From Nectonema munidae (Eukaryota; Nematomorpha; Nectonematoida; Nectonematidae), in the NCBI GenBank assembly GCA_030549495.1, contig JAUIRK010001017.1:186001-250000 (forward strand): a DNA stretch of 64,000 nucleotides, read 5' to 3'. The translations under genes were made by a program, and so were the position numbers. Positions 10,858-21,116 of the stretch are shown here, one piece after another. A model generated the notes under the pieces. The model did not search any database, was not told the DNA's origin, and worked only from the letters and a program-made list of their open reading frames with translations. Numbering within the stretch: position 1 is the first letter of the stretch; each line of letters starts with the position of its first letter.

Positions 10858-12600
10858 ATCATCATCATCATCATCATCATATCCATTTGGACTTGGGCAA
10901 CCATGGAGCGCCAAGTTGTTCGATCTTTCATCTTCCTTCTCATCTCCATTGTGTTGTAACTCTTTCCGAAAGCTTCTTTGAGCCCAGCGAGAAATTTCTT
11001 GAATGGTCTTCCTTCCATCATTCTGTTGGTACAAAGGCTTTCTAATCCATCTTTTCTCTCAATATGGCCAGCAAATGTTAGCTGCCTTCTGTATATTATA
11101 TTCAAGAGTTCTTTTTTGGTTCCAACTCTCCTTAGTACTTCTTCATTTGTAATTCTTTGGGCCCAAGCTACCCTTATCAACCTTCTCCATATTTTCATTT
11201 CAAATTCTTCCAACTTTTTTTGAGAGTTTTTGCTTATACTCCAGGTTTCGCAACCGTATGTGAGTCTAGACCAATTTCTGAGCATTTTTCAAACTTATTC
11301 ATCGCACTATTAGCTATTGAAATTCTTCTTTTTATTTCTTTGTCAATCCTTCCATCCGAGGTGATTAAACTCCCTAAAAATACAAATTGTTTCACTTGAT
11401 CAATTATTTTGTCGTTGACCTTCATTTCTATCTTTGGATTATTCTCTTATTTAGTAACTATCATTGATTTTGTTTTCCTGAGATTAATTCTTATTCCCAT
11501 ATTTTCACTTTGTTTATTAACCTGTCGTATGAGGTGTTGGAGTTTACCTTGCTGTCTGCAATTAATACAGTGTCATCTGCATACCTGATATTGTTAATAT
11601 TTTTTCCACCTATCTTTATACCTTCACCTTCTACGTTTCTCATCCCGACTTCAGCGTAAATATTAAACAGGTCTGGTAAAAGCACGCAACCTTGCATGAC
11701 TCCTCTCTTCACATCAATCCATGATGTCATCTCCTCTCCAACTTTCACAGCTACTTTTTGCATTTTATAAACATTTTGAATCATTTTCAAGCCTTTACCA
11801 TCTATTCCAACGTTTTCTAAAATATTGAAAAGTTTTCTGTGATTCACTCTGTCAAACGCTTTCTCGTAATCAATAAAACATAAATAAACTCCTTTTTGAA
11901 TTTCCATTACATTATCTATTATCCGGTTAAGAGTATATATTGCATTTATTGTTCCTGAGTCTTTAACAAATCCAAACTGTTCTTCCGCTAATTCAAACCT
12001 TATTTTATTTTTTATTCCTTCTGCTATTGCTTTCCATATAACTTTTGCTATATGATTTATTATACTTATGGTTCTGTGTTGCTCACATTTTAGAGTTCCT
12101 TCAATCTTTGGTATCTTAATCATCAGAGTTTCAAGCATTTGTGTTGGCATCCTTCCATCCTCATATATTTTATTCGCTATTTCGGTAATAATGTTTACTC
12201 CCTTCTCCCTCCATGCTTCAAGTACTTCTTTCAACAATCCGTCTCTTCATACAGCTTTATTCCATTTCATATTTCTAAGAGATTTCTGAATCTCTTCTTT
12301 TAAGAACTTTGGTCCTTGTTCTTTTGTTTCTATTACTTGATTATTATCTTTATCGTCTTCATCATCGTATAATTCTTTTATATATTCTTCCCATCTACTT
12401 TTTATATTCTTCTTTTCCATTAAAATTTTCCTATGTTTGTTCGTTACAAAGTTGTTCCGATTTATTCTTTTTTTTCTTTACAACGTCTTATTAATTTTCT
12501 CATACATTTCTCTAGGATTCGTTTTTGAAAGTTCTTCAACCACTCGACATTTTTCATCCATCCATGAATAAAACAATTTATTCTTATACCATGAATTAAA
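10858..12600 (-). pseudogene. RTE-like LINE, 5'-truncated, reverse transcriptase pseudogene
   Basis: The minus-strand frame at 11491-12237 reads through the RT palm. CFIDYEKAFDRVNHRKLF is motif A, GVMQGCVLLPDLFN is motif B and NIRYADDTVL carries the catalytic YADD. Upstream to about 12590 are RWEEYIKELYDDED and QKSLRNMKWNKAV, the usual pre-RT region. Downstream, 10830-11285 encodes the C-terminal region with TYGCETWSISKN and RRLIRVAWAQRITNEEVLRR. The 3' end is an (ATG)n run, seen as CATCATCAT at 10860-10880. Short simple-repeat tails are known for RTE-clade LINEs. Frames change at about 11490, 11430 and 12240, so it is dead. The endonuclease domain is missing: the 5' side stops next to a TTAA MITE. 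Confidence 0.88.
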
Positions 12601-12611
12601 CAATTTATTAA

Positions 12612-12741
12612 CCCATTTACGACCAATGTTCCTATTTTGGAACATAAGTAATTTCATCTTCGTCTGCTTTTTTCAATGACTTTGAATATAAATCGTCTGC
12701 GTTTTTTTAGATATCGTCTGCTTTGCTTGGTCTTAAATGGG
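12612..12741. mobile_element. TTAA-type MITE, subfamily A
   Basis: TTAA is followed by CCCATTTACGACCAATG, and the right end is TTGGTCTTAAATGGG. Three direct copies of TCGTCTGC lie inside (near 12659, 12694 and 12714). The right TTAA has become TAGT. It is nearly the same as 46204-46334 over its whole 130 bp. Confidence 0.85.
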
Positions 12742-12775
12742 TAGTAAAAAAAATATTAATATATACCATTTTTAC

Positions 12776-12858
12776 TTCTAAATTATCTTTTTTTAGTTCT
12801 AAATGGTCTTTTTTCAATTCTAATTTGTCTTTTTTAAGTCCTAAATTTTGAAAAAAGA
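12776..12858. repeat. 21-bp tandem repeat with terminal inverted copy
   Basis: Units starting at 12776, 12797, 12818 and 12839 follow the pattern TTCTAAATGGTCTTTTTT. The last unit is followed by AAAAAAGACCATTTAGA, the reverse complement of the second unit, so the array folds back on itself. Confidence 0.75.
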
Positions 12859-12869
12859 CCATTTAGAAA

Positions 12870-13003
12870 AAAGTTATGCAGAACTTACCAGAAGCAAAGT
12901 TCTCTTGATCATTCTATAAAAAGAATAAAGATGGCGTAAATTAAGGATAAAATAGTACAGTAGCGTGTTTTCATCGAGAAGACACAATTGCGCAGATTAC
13001 GTT
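12870..13003 (-). mobile_element. SINE family A tail and body fragment
   Basis: This copy matches 8034-8163 with only a handful of differences over about 130 bp. It has the tail GCAGAACTTACCAGAAGC and body TTTTCATCGAGAAGACACA. The tRNA head is absent, the match ending at GCAGATTACG. Confidence 0.75.
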
Positions 13004-13009
13004 TTGTGA

Positions 13010-13830
13010 AAAAAATAAATTGGGTTATGAAAAAAAGTAAAGTGTTAGCTGTTATTTATCCCTTTTTCCTGAAGGGGGTTTTCAAGATACTTTTGCAGAT
13101 ATAGCCTAAAAATGGGTTTTTAGACGAATCATTTATTTCATTTATGTCGTCTGATTGGTTTTGTGTATTTTTTCCATTAAAGAGTTGTGTGTTGCTTGAA
13201 TAATCTTTTAGAAAAGATTAGATATTAGAATGAAAAAAGGAATTAAAAATATTCAAAAAAACAAAATTCAAATGGAAAAGAAAATAAGTTGAGAAACATA
13301 AAGTGTGAATGCAGAATAATACATCGATTATTAATATTGATTTTTATACTAAAAATAATAAAAGATCAGGTATCGTTTTTCCCTTTTGCTTGAATATATC
13401 ATTTGTATTATTTTTCGTTTATCAAATGATTCCATGATCCCAAAAACTCTATGACTTAAGAAACATATTTGCCTATAACATATAAAAATAATTATTTGTT
13501 GGAAAAACAAATAAACTAACTATTTTAAGTTGAATTACAATTAGCAAAAATGATTTCAAATTTCATTTTGTAACTTTTTAATTATAAACACAAGCATACC
13601 TTATGAGCAGTTTGAGAGCCATTTTATGCATTCGAGGACACAAACTTTTCCAGCTCATGCCAAACTATTAAATAAACTTTTTTTACAGCACACTTTTCTG
13701 ATTTTAAATTTGTATTATATGGATTATTATAACACCAAATTTAATAATAGCTTTTATTTTCTATTCGTACAAACTTAAATTATGATTATTAACGTTAACA
13801 AAATCTAAAAAAACTCACCAAGAAATTCTA
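13010..13830. other. AT-rich stretch, nothing recognised
   Basis: No exon, element end or RNA signal was found. Confidence 0.45.
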
Positions 13831-13837
13831 CTTTGGA

Positions 13838-13912
13838 TACATTGAAAATCGAACCCAAAAGCTTTGGAATGAAATCCCTGACGTCTAACCACGATGCCAT
13901 ATACGCCTAACT
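13838..13912 (-). mobile_element. tRNA-derived SINE head (family C)
   Basis: On the minus strand GGCATCGTGGTTAGACGTC (box A) is followed by CCAAAGCTTTTGGGTTCGA (box B region), matching the head at 7736-7812. The sequence after box B is degraded and no intact cloverleaf can be drawn. Confidence 0.5.
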
Positions 13913-14079
13913 ATTACAAAATAGTTAAAAATAATTCATAAATTAAAAATTTTTTTAATCATGTTAAATATTAATACACAAATCAAAAAAACTTTTATCT
14001 TTGACTCGAATAATTAAAATCTAAATAATTAAAAAAATAATTTACAATTATCTATCTAAATGAATAATCATAACGAATA

Positions 14080-14215
14080 AGTTTGGTTAGATGTTGGGTT
14101 TCGATAACTCAAAGCCTTGGGTTCGATGCCGCATCAAGCCTACTTTCCTCATAGCTCGATACAAGCGCCACAATATGCCTTCTCGATGAAAACACCCCAC
14201 GGTAACTTTACCTTA
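14080..14215 (+). mobile_element. tRNA-derived SINE, family A
   Basis: TTTGGTTAGATGTTGGG (box A) and TTGGGTTCGATGCCGC (box B) are followed by the constant body CTCGATACAAGCGCCACAAT and TCTCGATGAAAACACCCCAC. It ends at GGTAACTTTACC. Confidence 0.85.
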
Positions 14216-14219
14216 TTTT

Positions 14220-15360
14220 TTGAAGGGTTAGGTTGGAAAACCAGTTTAATTATTCTAATGTAAATATCCTTCTCATCATTTTTAAAATATGCAAATGAGA
14301 AAAGTCAAATCAAAATTCACAAATATACCACATTATGAATGGTTTTAATGGTTACACACGGTAGCGACTTTGATTAGTCTTTGTGTGGGCCAAGATACAC
14401 AAACTATTTTTACTTATTTTTTATAATAATTTGTAGTTTTGTGAAATACTTTGATTGTTATTTAACAACAAACATGTGTAGTACGCTAATAAATTTCTTT
14501 CTTTCATTCTTTCTAATAAAAGAAAGTTAACAAAAAAAGTCTGTATTTAAAAAATAAAGCAATACTTTTAAATTTTAGTGACTTTAAAAATGTTTTTAAA
14601 ATAAGATACCAAACTTTAGTGAAAGAGAAAAGTGTTTTTACAATTTATATGTTAAAAATTGTCTTTATTTAAAAATTAGTGGAAGTAAATTTTAGTCATG
14701 TCATTAAATTTGAAGGAGGTTAGTTTTAAACCCGTTATAAGTAGGTATTTTGGTTTGGATTGAAAAAAGATGTTAAATACATTGTTACTGTTATATTTTT
14801 AACTATATATAGGAAATGATATAAAATAGAAGACGGCATTAACTTAACTGATTATAATAATATGTCTAACAAAGAAATGATAATAAGTGAAAAATCTATC
14901 TGGCCTCCCTACATAAATTTTATAAAAAAAAGAGTGGCGTTTCGTTATATTGAGTTTTTAAGTATTTGGATTTGGAGTTAAATATTTTCCCACAACTACG
15001 TAATCTTGTTATAAATAAACCACAGTGAATAAGTCATTTTTAAATTGAGAAACGCTAAAATAATGTTACCCATTTTTGCGGGTATAACACTCGCACCATA
15101 TGTATAAATTATATATCTCGATGCGTATAAGTTTGACAAATGCTATTTAGACCAACGTGTTTTAGAGTTTAGACAAACGTACCCCGATACCTTTAAACTA
15201 CGCAACTTTGAAGCGACAGAAGAATGTATTGCAGCAGAGCGCCCCCCCCCCCTTGAATACACGAATCACAATAGGAGTTGCACAAAAGAGCGTACTAATG
15301 AAGATTGAGAATGATTCAATGAATTCAATTACATCAAAGACTAATGAATTCAATCAATGA
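14220..15360. other. AT-rich stretch upstream of the candidate gene's 3' end
   Basis: A C-run lies near 15241 and GC content rises towards 15360. No element ends or exons are recognised. Confidence 0.4.
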
Positions 15361-15389
15361 AAGGATAAGATGATTTTATTGCAAAAGTC

Positions 15390-15903
15390 CTACTCAAAAT
15401 CATCTTTGTAAGCAGAGTTCAAAAGGTTATGCAACTTCTTCCTCTTCGCTTTAGCTTCCTCTGACAATGGTTGGAAGAGAGGCGAGTTTGTGGTTGTGGC
15501 CAGCTCATCTTCTAGCCTCCTGTTTGTCCGCACGTCAACACTTCGGCGTTTTCTAGTTTTCTCCTTGGCCAACCTCTTCAAAGTCTGTTTCACACACTTC
15601 AGAAAGTAGTGGGATTCCAAGTGATCGTGCTTCCAATCCTTTAAACGTGTCTTGTGCTTGATTAACAACTCTTTTTCATTCTTGCAACCTTCGCTCCTAG
15701 CACATTCAAAGACTTTCAAACTGAGAGTATTAATTAAGTCGCGTAATGCGCTCCCATCATTCCTCGCCTTCAAATAAAGGAAAGTTTATCAGTTCGAAGA
15801 ATAAGAAAAATCATGTTACAACGTCAAAGTTCATCATCTCTTCTTTATTACCTTCTCCTTCTTTGCCTTGAATTTGAAATGTTGCGTTAATCTCAGCTTT
15901 ACT
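15390..15903 (-). CDS. Last two exons of a candidate host gene, unknown function
   Basis: On the minus strand, exon 15903-15852 (52 nt) is bounded by AATTTCAG and by donor GTAATA. The last exon, 15767-15390, follows TTTATTTGAAG and stops at TAG, with AATAAA only ten bases further on (plus-strand 15375-15380). The phases agree: ...FKFKAKKEK joins ARNDGSALRDLINTL. The last exon encodes about 126 residues, very basic in the middle (KRLAKEKTRKRRSVDVR) and acidic at the end (AYKDDFE). It is much richer in G and C than its flanks. I recognise no domain. The TTG just before GCG is not a credible start, so upstream exons should exist; 18026-18103 is one candidate. An unrecognised transposon cannot be excluded. 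Confidence 0.55.
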
Positions 15904-16237
15904 CTGAAATTATGAAAAGATCGAACAAAATTAGGAAAAATAAAAAAGTACACGTGACAAAACTTTGATATATTATGCAATATGGGCAGAAAAAACTGTA
16001 GACATGGATAATGGACCAAATATTACAGAACATTTCAATATAGGTTTTCTAATTTTGTGCCAGTCGTACTCTTATTTTTATTCGTAAGTATGTGTAATAA
16101 TAAAAGATATCTTTGGACATTGGCATATCTAGCATTGTCTTCACTGAATCTAATGCAAAAAACAATGTATAAACCTTAAACTAATGAAGAATTGTATATT
16201 GCAAGTTCCATACCCTTAAAGTTTAGGAATTGGGGGA

Positions 16238-16345
16238 AAGTATTAAGGAAATATGAATCCCATATTGCGTACCAAAGTCATTAGAGGATGGAATGAAACT
16301 ATCATCAGAGTCAGCAAAATCATCAGAGGATGGGGAAAATAGGTG
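16238..16345 (-). other. Possible acidic exon upstream of the candidate gene
   Basis: The minus-strand frame encodes FSPSSDDFADSDDSFIPSS, a Ser/Asp-rich segment with a repeated PSS(D/N)DF motif. It ends at ATGACTTTG before GTACGC, a possible donor. No good acceptor is visible, so this could be chance. Confidence 0.25.
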
Positions 16346-16671
16346 CAATTCCGACAAATAATAAAAATACAATGATGCTAATAAGAGCTTTAATGAATGG
16401 AGTCTCGTCTTTCCATGTGTGTACAGAAAACAGACAGCCACCATGAATAATTTTTTAACTAAACTTAGATTGTAGTGATTAAAATTTTTTTGGTACAATT
16501 TAGTTTTTTTATTGCATGGAAAAAAGTATTTCATTCCTCACTTTTTTCCTACCAACCCTTTATTTTTCATATTTAATTAAAGTATTTATTGCATAAAAAA
16601 ACATGATAAATATCAAACTTAGAAATACCATTCTCCATCAAAAGAAAAGATTTAATTAGCAAATGATTCGA

Positions 16672-17136
16672 TTATCGTATTTCCTTGAAAACGGGCTGAT
16701 CTCGAATAAAAGCCAGGGTGCGAAGTAGAAAATTTTCACTGGGGGGGATGCTCTGTTGCGTGGAGTCACCCCTCACATAGAAAGACACAAACGTTATAGG
16801 GAACTTCCCATGAGGTCTACTTCTACAAAAAATATCAAAACTCAAATAAAAGTCACGTGCTTGTTGTCTAAAGCTACATGCTACTACATTGCCAACATTT
16901 TGAGATGGATACCATACGTTTTATAGATCAAAAAAGTGTCAGTGAGAATTCTTATGAATATGGCATTATCACTTAGAGTTTATGTATGTAATTTCATACA
17001 TTGAGAACGTAAGCAAAATGATACGCTATCCCCCCTTACTTCGCACCCTGAAGCCAGCCTCATAAGAACACCGGCACCTCGTTATAGTTTAAACAAATCT
17101 TAAAAATAAGTACCCTTTCACAAGAAAATACGGTAT
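16672..17136. mobile_element. Old DNA transposon remnant split by a MITE
   Basis: Left end TTATCGTATTTCCTTG and right end CAAGAAAATACGGTAT are inverted repeats with a few differences. Between them, ATCTCGAATAAAAGCC and AGCCTCATAAGAACACCGG belong to one sequence interrupted by the insertion at 16714-17050. The superfamily is not assigned. Confidence 0.55.
16714..17050. mobile_element. MITE with 14-bp perfect ends, nested
   Basis: CAGGGTGCGAAGTA at the left is perfectly mirrored by TACTTCGCACCCTG at the right. G- and C-runs lie just inside each end. AAGC (up to AAGCCAG, depending on boundary choice) is present on both sides. CAGGG ends suggest hAT, but a clean 8-bp duplication is not visible. 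Confidence 0.65.
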
Positions 17137-17162
17137 ATCTGAAGATTTATAAAATATCATCA

Positions 17163-17260
17163 CAGATTTTCAAAGCAATGCTCCAAACGATCGTAAACGT
17201 AAAATGCGAAAAACAGGAAATGAAAAAGTTAATGAACTAAGTTGGAAGTGGTTTCAAGAC
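17163..17260 (+). pseudogene. 98-bp fragment of Tigger transposase gene
   Basis: This block is identical base for base to the reverse complement of 4612-4709, the DNA-binding segment (KRKMRKTGNEKVNELSWKW) of the Tigger transposase at 3161-5510. The similarity stops abruptly on both sides. No Tigger ends lie nearby. Confidence 0.85.
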
Positions 17261-17280
17261 TATTCACTAAAGAAGATTTA

Positions 17281-17430
17281 GGGGGCGTTAGTAAGGTTGG
17301 ATAGATACTGGGCTTCGATAACTCAAAATCTTGGGTTCAATCCTCCATCAAGCATCTTTTCTTCATTGTTTCGATACGAGCGGTTCAATTGTGCCTTCAC
17401 GATGAAAACATCCCATGGTACCTTTTACCT
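17281..17430 (+). mobile_element. tRNA-derived SINE, family A
   Basis: A complete copy starts GGGGGCGTTAGTAAGG, has box A TTGGATAGATACTGGG, box B TTGGGTTCAATCCTCC and the body TTCACGATGAAAACATCCCA, and ends at GGTACCTTTTACC. Confidence 0.85.
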
Positions 17431-17463
17431 GTATGCTTCTTTACCCACATCATACTTTAGAAC

Positions 17464-17709
17464 AGGGGTTTTTAACTTTAAGATTGACAGTGAAATTCAG
17501 AGTTCACGTGTAATGTCGGGTAATAATAAGGCTTGAAGAGTGAAATTGGAGATTTTAAAGAGAGTCGGATTGGATATCTAATAAAATTTAGGAGGAGTTA
17601 ATTTTTTAATTATTAAAAAATTATTTTTACAAGAATATAAATTTTTCAAGTCCAATTTTTGTAAGTACTAGAAGTCATAGTCGGAGTATTTTGAGGATGT
17701 GCCCCTTGT
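17464..17709. mobile_element. Possible hAT-like MITE
   Basis: CAGGGGTTTTTAAC at the left and TTTTGAGGATGTGCCCCTTG at the right resemble ends of one element. GTAATGTCGGGTAATAATAA and GAGGATGTGC recur in the same order at 43780-43900. No convincing duplication flanks it. Confidence 0.35.
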
Positions 17710-18025
17710 TCTGTATACACAAACAAATAAAATGTATTCATTGCCATTGTACATTTCCTGTAAATAATGAGGGAAAAATAAATGTGTTTATGTGTATTAA
17801 CTTCATTGTTAATATCATATTGACAAAAAACAAGCTTTTGACAGTGTGCTATGAATTTTAACCCCACTAAATCTAAAACATTTCCTCAAATGTTATAATC
17901 AAAAATACAGCTTTTCAAAAACTTTTCAGAAAATTAAAAATATACTGAACTGTTGAAGTTAGAATTTTTGAGCAGTTCCAAAACATTCTTTATACTTTGA
18001 AAAAAAAATTTTAAATAAAACTTAC

Positions 18026-18103
18026 AGCACTTAAATTTAAGAGCATCTTTTCACTATTTTCAACATTTTCTTCTTCGCTTTTCATCTCTCCAGTATTTTG
18101 CTC
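18026..18103 (-). CDS. Candidate internal exon, acidic, host gene
   Basis: On the minus strand a T-rich acceptor ending AAAAAG precedes 78 nt that end at GCT before GTAAGT, a consensus donor. The 26 codons read EQNTGEMKSEEENVENSEKM plus LLNLSA, in phase 0 at both ends. The composition fits a Lys/Glu-rich eukaryotic linker. It lies on the same strand upstream of the exons at 15852-15903 and 15390-15767 and may belong to the same gene; that link is inference. Confidence 0.45.
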
Positions 18104-18527
18104 CTTTTTCAAAAATAAAAAAAAAAGTAATTTTTAATTCGTAAAAAAATGTGTCAGCCATCAAAATTAATTCAACGCTGGGAAAGGTGAAAAGTACGTC
18201 TTTCAAATCTTAAAACAATTATACAAAAGCTAATTATGTGAATCTTATAAAAAAGAAAACAATGCAGTTAACATATAAAAAATAAAAGAATTTATATTTT
18301 GATACAAATCTCCTTTTGTAAGGAAACACGGAAAGCACGTCAAGTAAAAGATTAAAGTAACTGCATATGATGAAGTAAGATTAGTAAATTAGGCTGCAAA
18401 ATTGTGTTAAAATAAATCACTAACATAAACGGCAAGAATGAAACGCAAATATAACACCAATTGCTCAGAACAGTTTTTCATAGAGTAAATATGTTTGGTT
18501 GTTGATAATAATTTGTTGATTAATTAA

Positions 18528-18650
18528 CGGGTTATCGACCACAGTCGACATTACAAAAATAAAGTCGTCTGAATTTATGAATGCTTTTTAATACAAATCT
18601 TCTGCCTCACAATAGATATCGTCTGATTATTCTGGTCGTAAGAAGTGATT
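18528..18650. mobile_element. TTAA-type MITE, subfamily C
   Basis: TTAA precedes GGGTTATCGACC. Inside are GTCGTCTGAATTTATG, ATGCTTTTTAATACAAATC and GATATCGTCTGATTATTCTG, all shared with 38060-38167. The right end GGTCGTAAG is decayed and lacks a TTAA. Confidence 0.55.
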
Positions 18651-18671
18651 TAGTTAGTTAGTTAGTTAGTA
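18648..18671. repeat. (TTAG)n microsatellite
   Basis: About five TTAG units follow directly on the right edge of the MITE. Confidence 0.7.
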
Positions 18672-18879
18672 ATGATGAAACAATAAATATTATGATCGAT
18701 TATGACAAAACATATGCTCAGGTTACTAACATAGAGAAGACTAAAAAACGAAGTGGTGATCTAATTTTTTAGTAATAGAAGAGAATAAAGATAACTCTAA
18801 TAAAAAACTTTTTAATAAGTTTATAAATAAAACAGAGTTATTGAAGACAACGAGAATTAAAAATATATAAGATCATATA

Positions 18880-19520
18880 ACGTTATATGTTATATTTTTA
18901 GATTCATCGAAAGCTATTTATCTTTTCGGCAAAACTATGAGTATTTGGATGAAAGCAGATCTGATTGTTTTTTTTCTAAAACAGGAGTTCTTTGAGGTTT
19001 ATTTATAAATGATATTAGTCTTTCCCTCAGAGACGAAGGAAAATTAATTATATTTGCTGAAGATGTTACTTTAGTTAATTTCATATCTTTAACCTAGAAC
19101 CAGAAAAATGCTTTATTATTCCTTTGCTCATCCTCATATTAAATAGTGTAACTTTCTTTGGGCCACAAAACGTTCACCATTACTAAATAAAACTAACAAA
19201 TTTTTTTATAAGTATCTTCATTTTGATATTACGCAAGTATTGAAACCTGAACTGAACACATATCAATTGAATTTTTATTCATGTTTCATGTTTTATTTGA
19301 AGAATGGACATTTTAAAAACTTTTTTCAAAACAATTTCAATACCCATGCACTAGACGAAAAGTGACACTATATAAACCCAGATTTAAAAATAGAAGCAAT
19401 TTTCGCTCTGTTATACTACTACGTACAATAAATCTGGTGAACAAACATCTTACTGTACCTAATTTAGATAACCAGAGAGCCTTCAAATTTATCAGTAAAA
19501 ACTTTGATAATGAATATTAT
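18880..19520 (+). pseudogene. Decayed LINE reverse transcriptase fragment (CR1/Jockey group)
   Basis: Plus-strand frames give FIESYLSFRQNYEYLDES, then LFINDISLSLRDEGKLIIFA followed by EDVTLVN. These match RT motif B-C context (…YINDI…FADD…), with the second catalytic position changed to FAED. Downstream is a C-terminal block with LNTYQLNFYSCFMFYLK, as in LINE ORF2 tails. Stops and frame changes are frequent. It ends at a TTAA MITE. Confidence 0.65.
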
Positions 19521-19527
19521 CTATTAA

Positions 19528-19637
19528 CCCCTTAAGGCACGAAGCGTCAGTATCCAACGAAATAAAATTGTCTCCTCTGAGTTATATGTAAATTCATTCA
19601 AAAAGAAAAGCCAGCGATTAATTTATGCCTAAAAACG
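19528..19637. mobile_element. TTAA-flanked MITE, divergent
   Basis: TTAA-CCCCTTAAGGCACGAAGCG at the left and TTTATGCCTAAAAACG-TTAA at the right form imperfect inverted ends with intact TTAA on both sides. The interior keeps only weak similarity (AAATTGTCTCCTCTG, AGCCAGCGATT) to the core of the other TTAA MITEs. Confidence 0.5.
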
Positions 19638-19909
19638 TTAAACAGAATATTGTAGTGGATATTTTCTCTAGTAGTTCAATAAATAATTTTTTATCAACTC
19701 ATTTCATACTTTGCGATACCATTGATTTAAACCTCAGTAGAAAAATTGGCGTTCGAATTTTGAAAGATTTAGCAGTGAATCTAGGATATTAATATTTTTT
19801 CAATAGAATATAAACTTCCTTGTTTTTGAAATTTCACGATTTAAAAGTAAATATTCATTATAGAAAACCCTAAAAAATATCAGGGCTTAGTTAAAAATAT
19901 AACATACAC

Positions 19910-20272
19910 TAGATATGTATCGGATGTGAAATTTTTAGTATCCGCGGATATCAAATTTCACATCCTAACAGATGGGGATGTCAGAATTAATTATTTTAGC
20001 GGATGCGGATATTATAATTGCTATTCTAAGCAAATACAAGTACTGCTTAAAAATTTAGAGAAAAGACGTTAATGTATGTGTGTTATAATAAAGACGTACT
20101 TACAATAAAAATTTTGGATAAAGTAACAATTGTAAAATTGCGAAAAAAACTTTGCGGTATATAGGAAAAAAATGTTTCAAAATTGCGGATGCGGATGTTG
20201 AAACTTAAATGATCCGTGGATGGGGGTGTTAAGAGGATGTAAAAGTTTTTGCGGATATCCGATACATCTCTA
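19910..20272. mobile_element. hAT MITE with GATGTATCGGAT ends
   Basis: TAGATATGTATCGGATGT at the left and ATATCCGATACATCTCTA at the right are inverted repeats. Flanks ACATACAC and ATATACAC give an 8-bp duplication with one mismatch. GCGGATGCGGAT units repeat inside. A second copy lies at 39580-39737. Confidence 0.8.
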
Positions 20273-20614
20273 ATATACACCCAAGTATTAATTAATATAA
20301 AACAAAGTAATCCTACAAGAAAACTCATTATTGGTTTTTCAATATCTTTATCTTTATTATCATAACCTGCGCAATATTCATCATTAGCTTCTTCTTTAAC
20401 CTAAATATAAAACTTAAAAATTATATCATGAAGAATAAACTTGAGCATACGAGATTCAAATCAAATATAGGCGATATACATTCTTCATTTTTTTCTTTAT
20501 CTTCTTCTATATATAAAAAACTTAATTACCATTCAATAATAGAAATCATTCTTTATAAAATAATAATTATTTTCATAATTTCATTAAAATTTTTTTTTGT
20601 TTATTTGATTGAAA

Positions 20615-20891
20615 CAGTGCCGGTTCTACCAAGTGCGCGGCCTGTAGCAGATCGATTAAATTTACAAATGATAGTCAGGAAGTAAAAAAATTTTTAATAA
20701 AATTGATCTAGATTCTACAAAAAAGATAAAAACCACAAAATTCAAGAGCAAAAATTTATTTTAAGGAGGAAATATAAAAGAAGAATTGAAGAAAACTAAA
20801 AGATATTACAAAAAGTCAAAAAAAAAAATTTTCAACTAAGCGCAGGGCCTGTAGCAGCTGCTACATCTACTAGTATGTTAATCCGGCACTG
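20615..20891. mobile_element. hAT MITE, CAGTGCCGG family, copy 1
   Basis: Ends CAGTGCCGGTT and ATCCGGCACTG are flanked by a perfect 8-bp duplication GATTGAAA, diagnostic of hAT transposition. Both subterminal regions carry GGCCTGTAGCAG. The element is 277 bp without coding capacity and is nearly identical over about 190 bp to 45808-46096. Confidence 0.92.
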
Positions 20892-21116
20892 GATTGAAAG
20901 TATATTAATTTTCATTTTTGATCATTTTAGCATTTAAATCTAGATAAGCAAGCCAATCACAGGGCATTTAAAATTATTAAGCTAAAAAAAATTAAGGAGC
21001 ATTATTGATGTCTTAGTTACTAAGGTAAAAAATATTACAAATCTAAAAATTTTCTAAGTTTACAGATATATGAAGATTAAAATTTTTAACCCAAATGTAA
21101 TCTTATAAATGTCAGA

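Noticed and set aside
10842-11399. Plus-strand open frames including a His-rich protein
   Set aside because: They lie opposite the LINE coding strand; the His run is only the antisense of the (ATG)n tail.
20083-20328. 81-codon minus-strand frame
   Set aside because: It spans the right part and edge of the hAT MITE at 19910-20272.
20428-20685. 85-codon plus-strand frame
   Set aside because: Its last part reads into the hAT MITE at 20615 and the rest is simple Ile/Lys-rich sequence.
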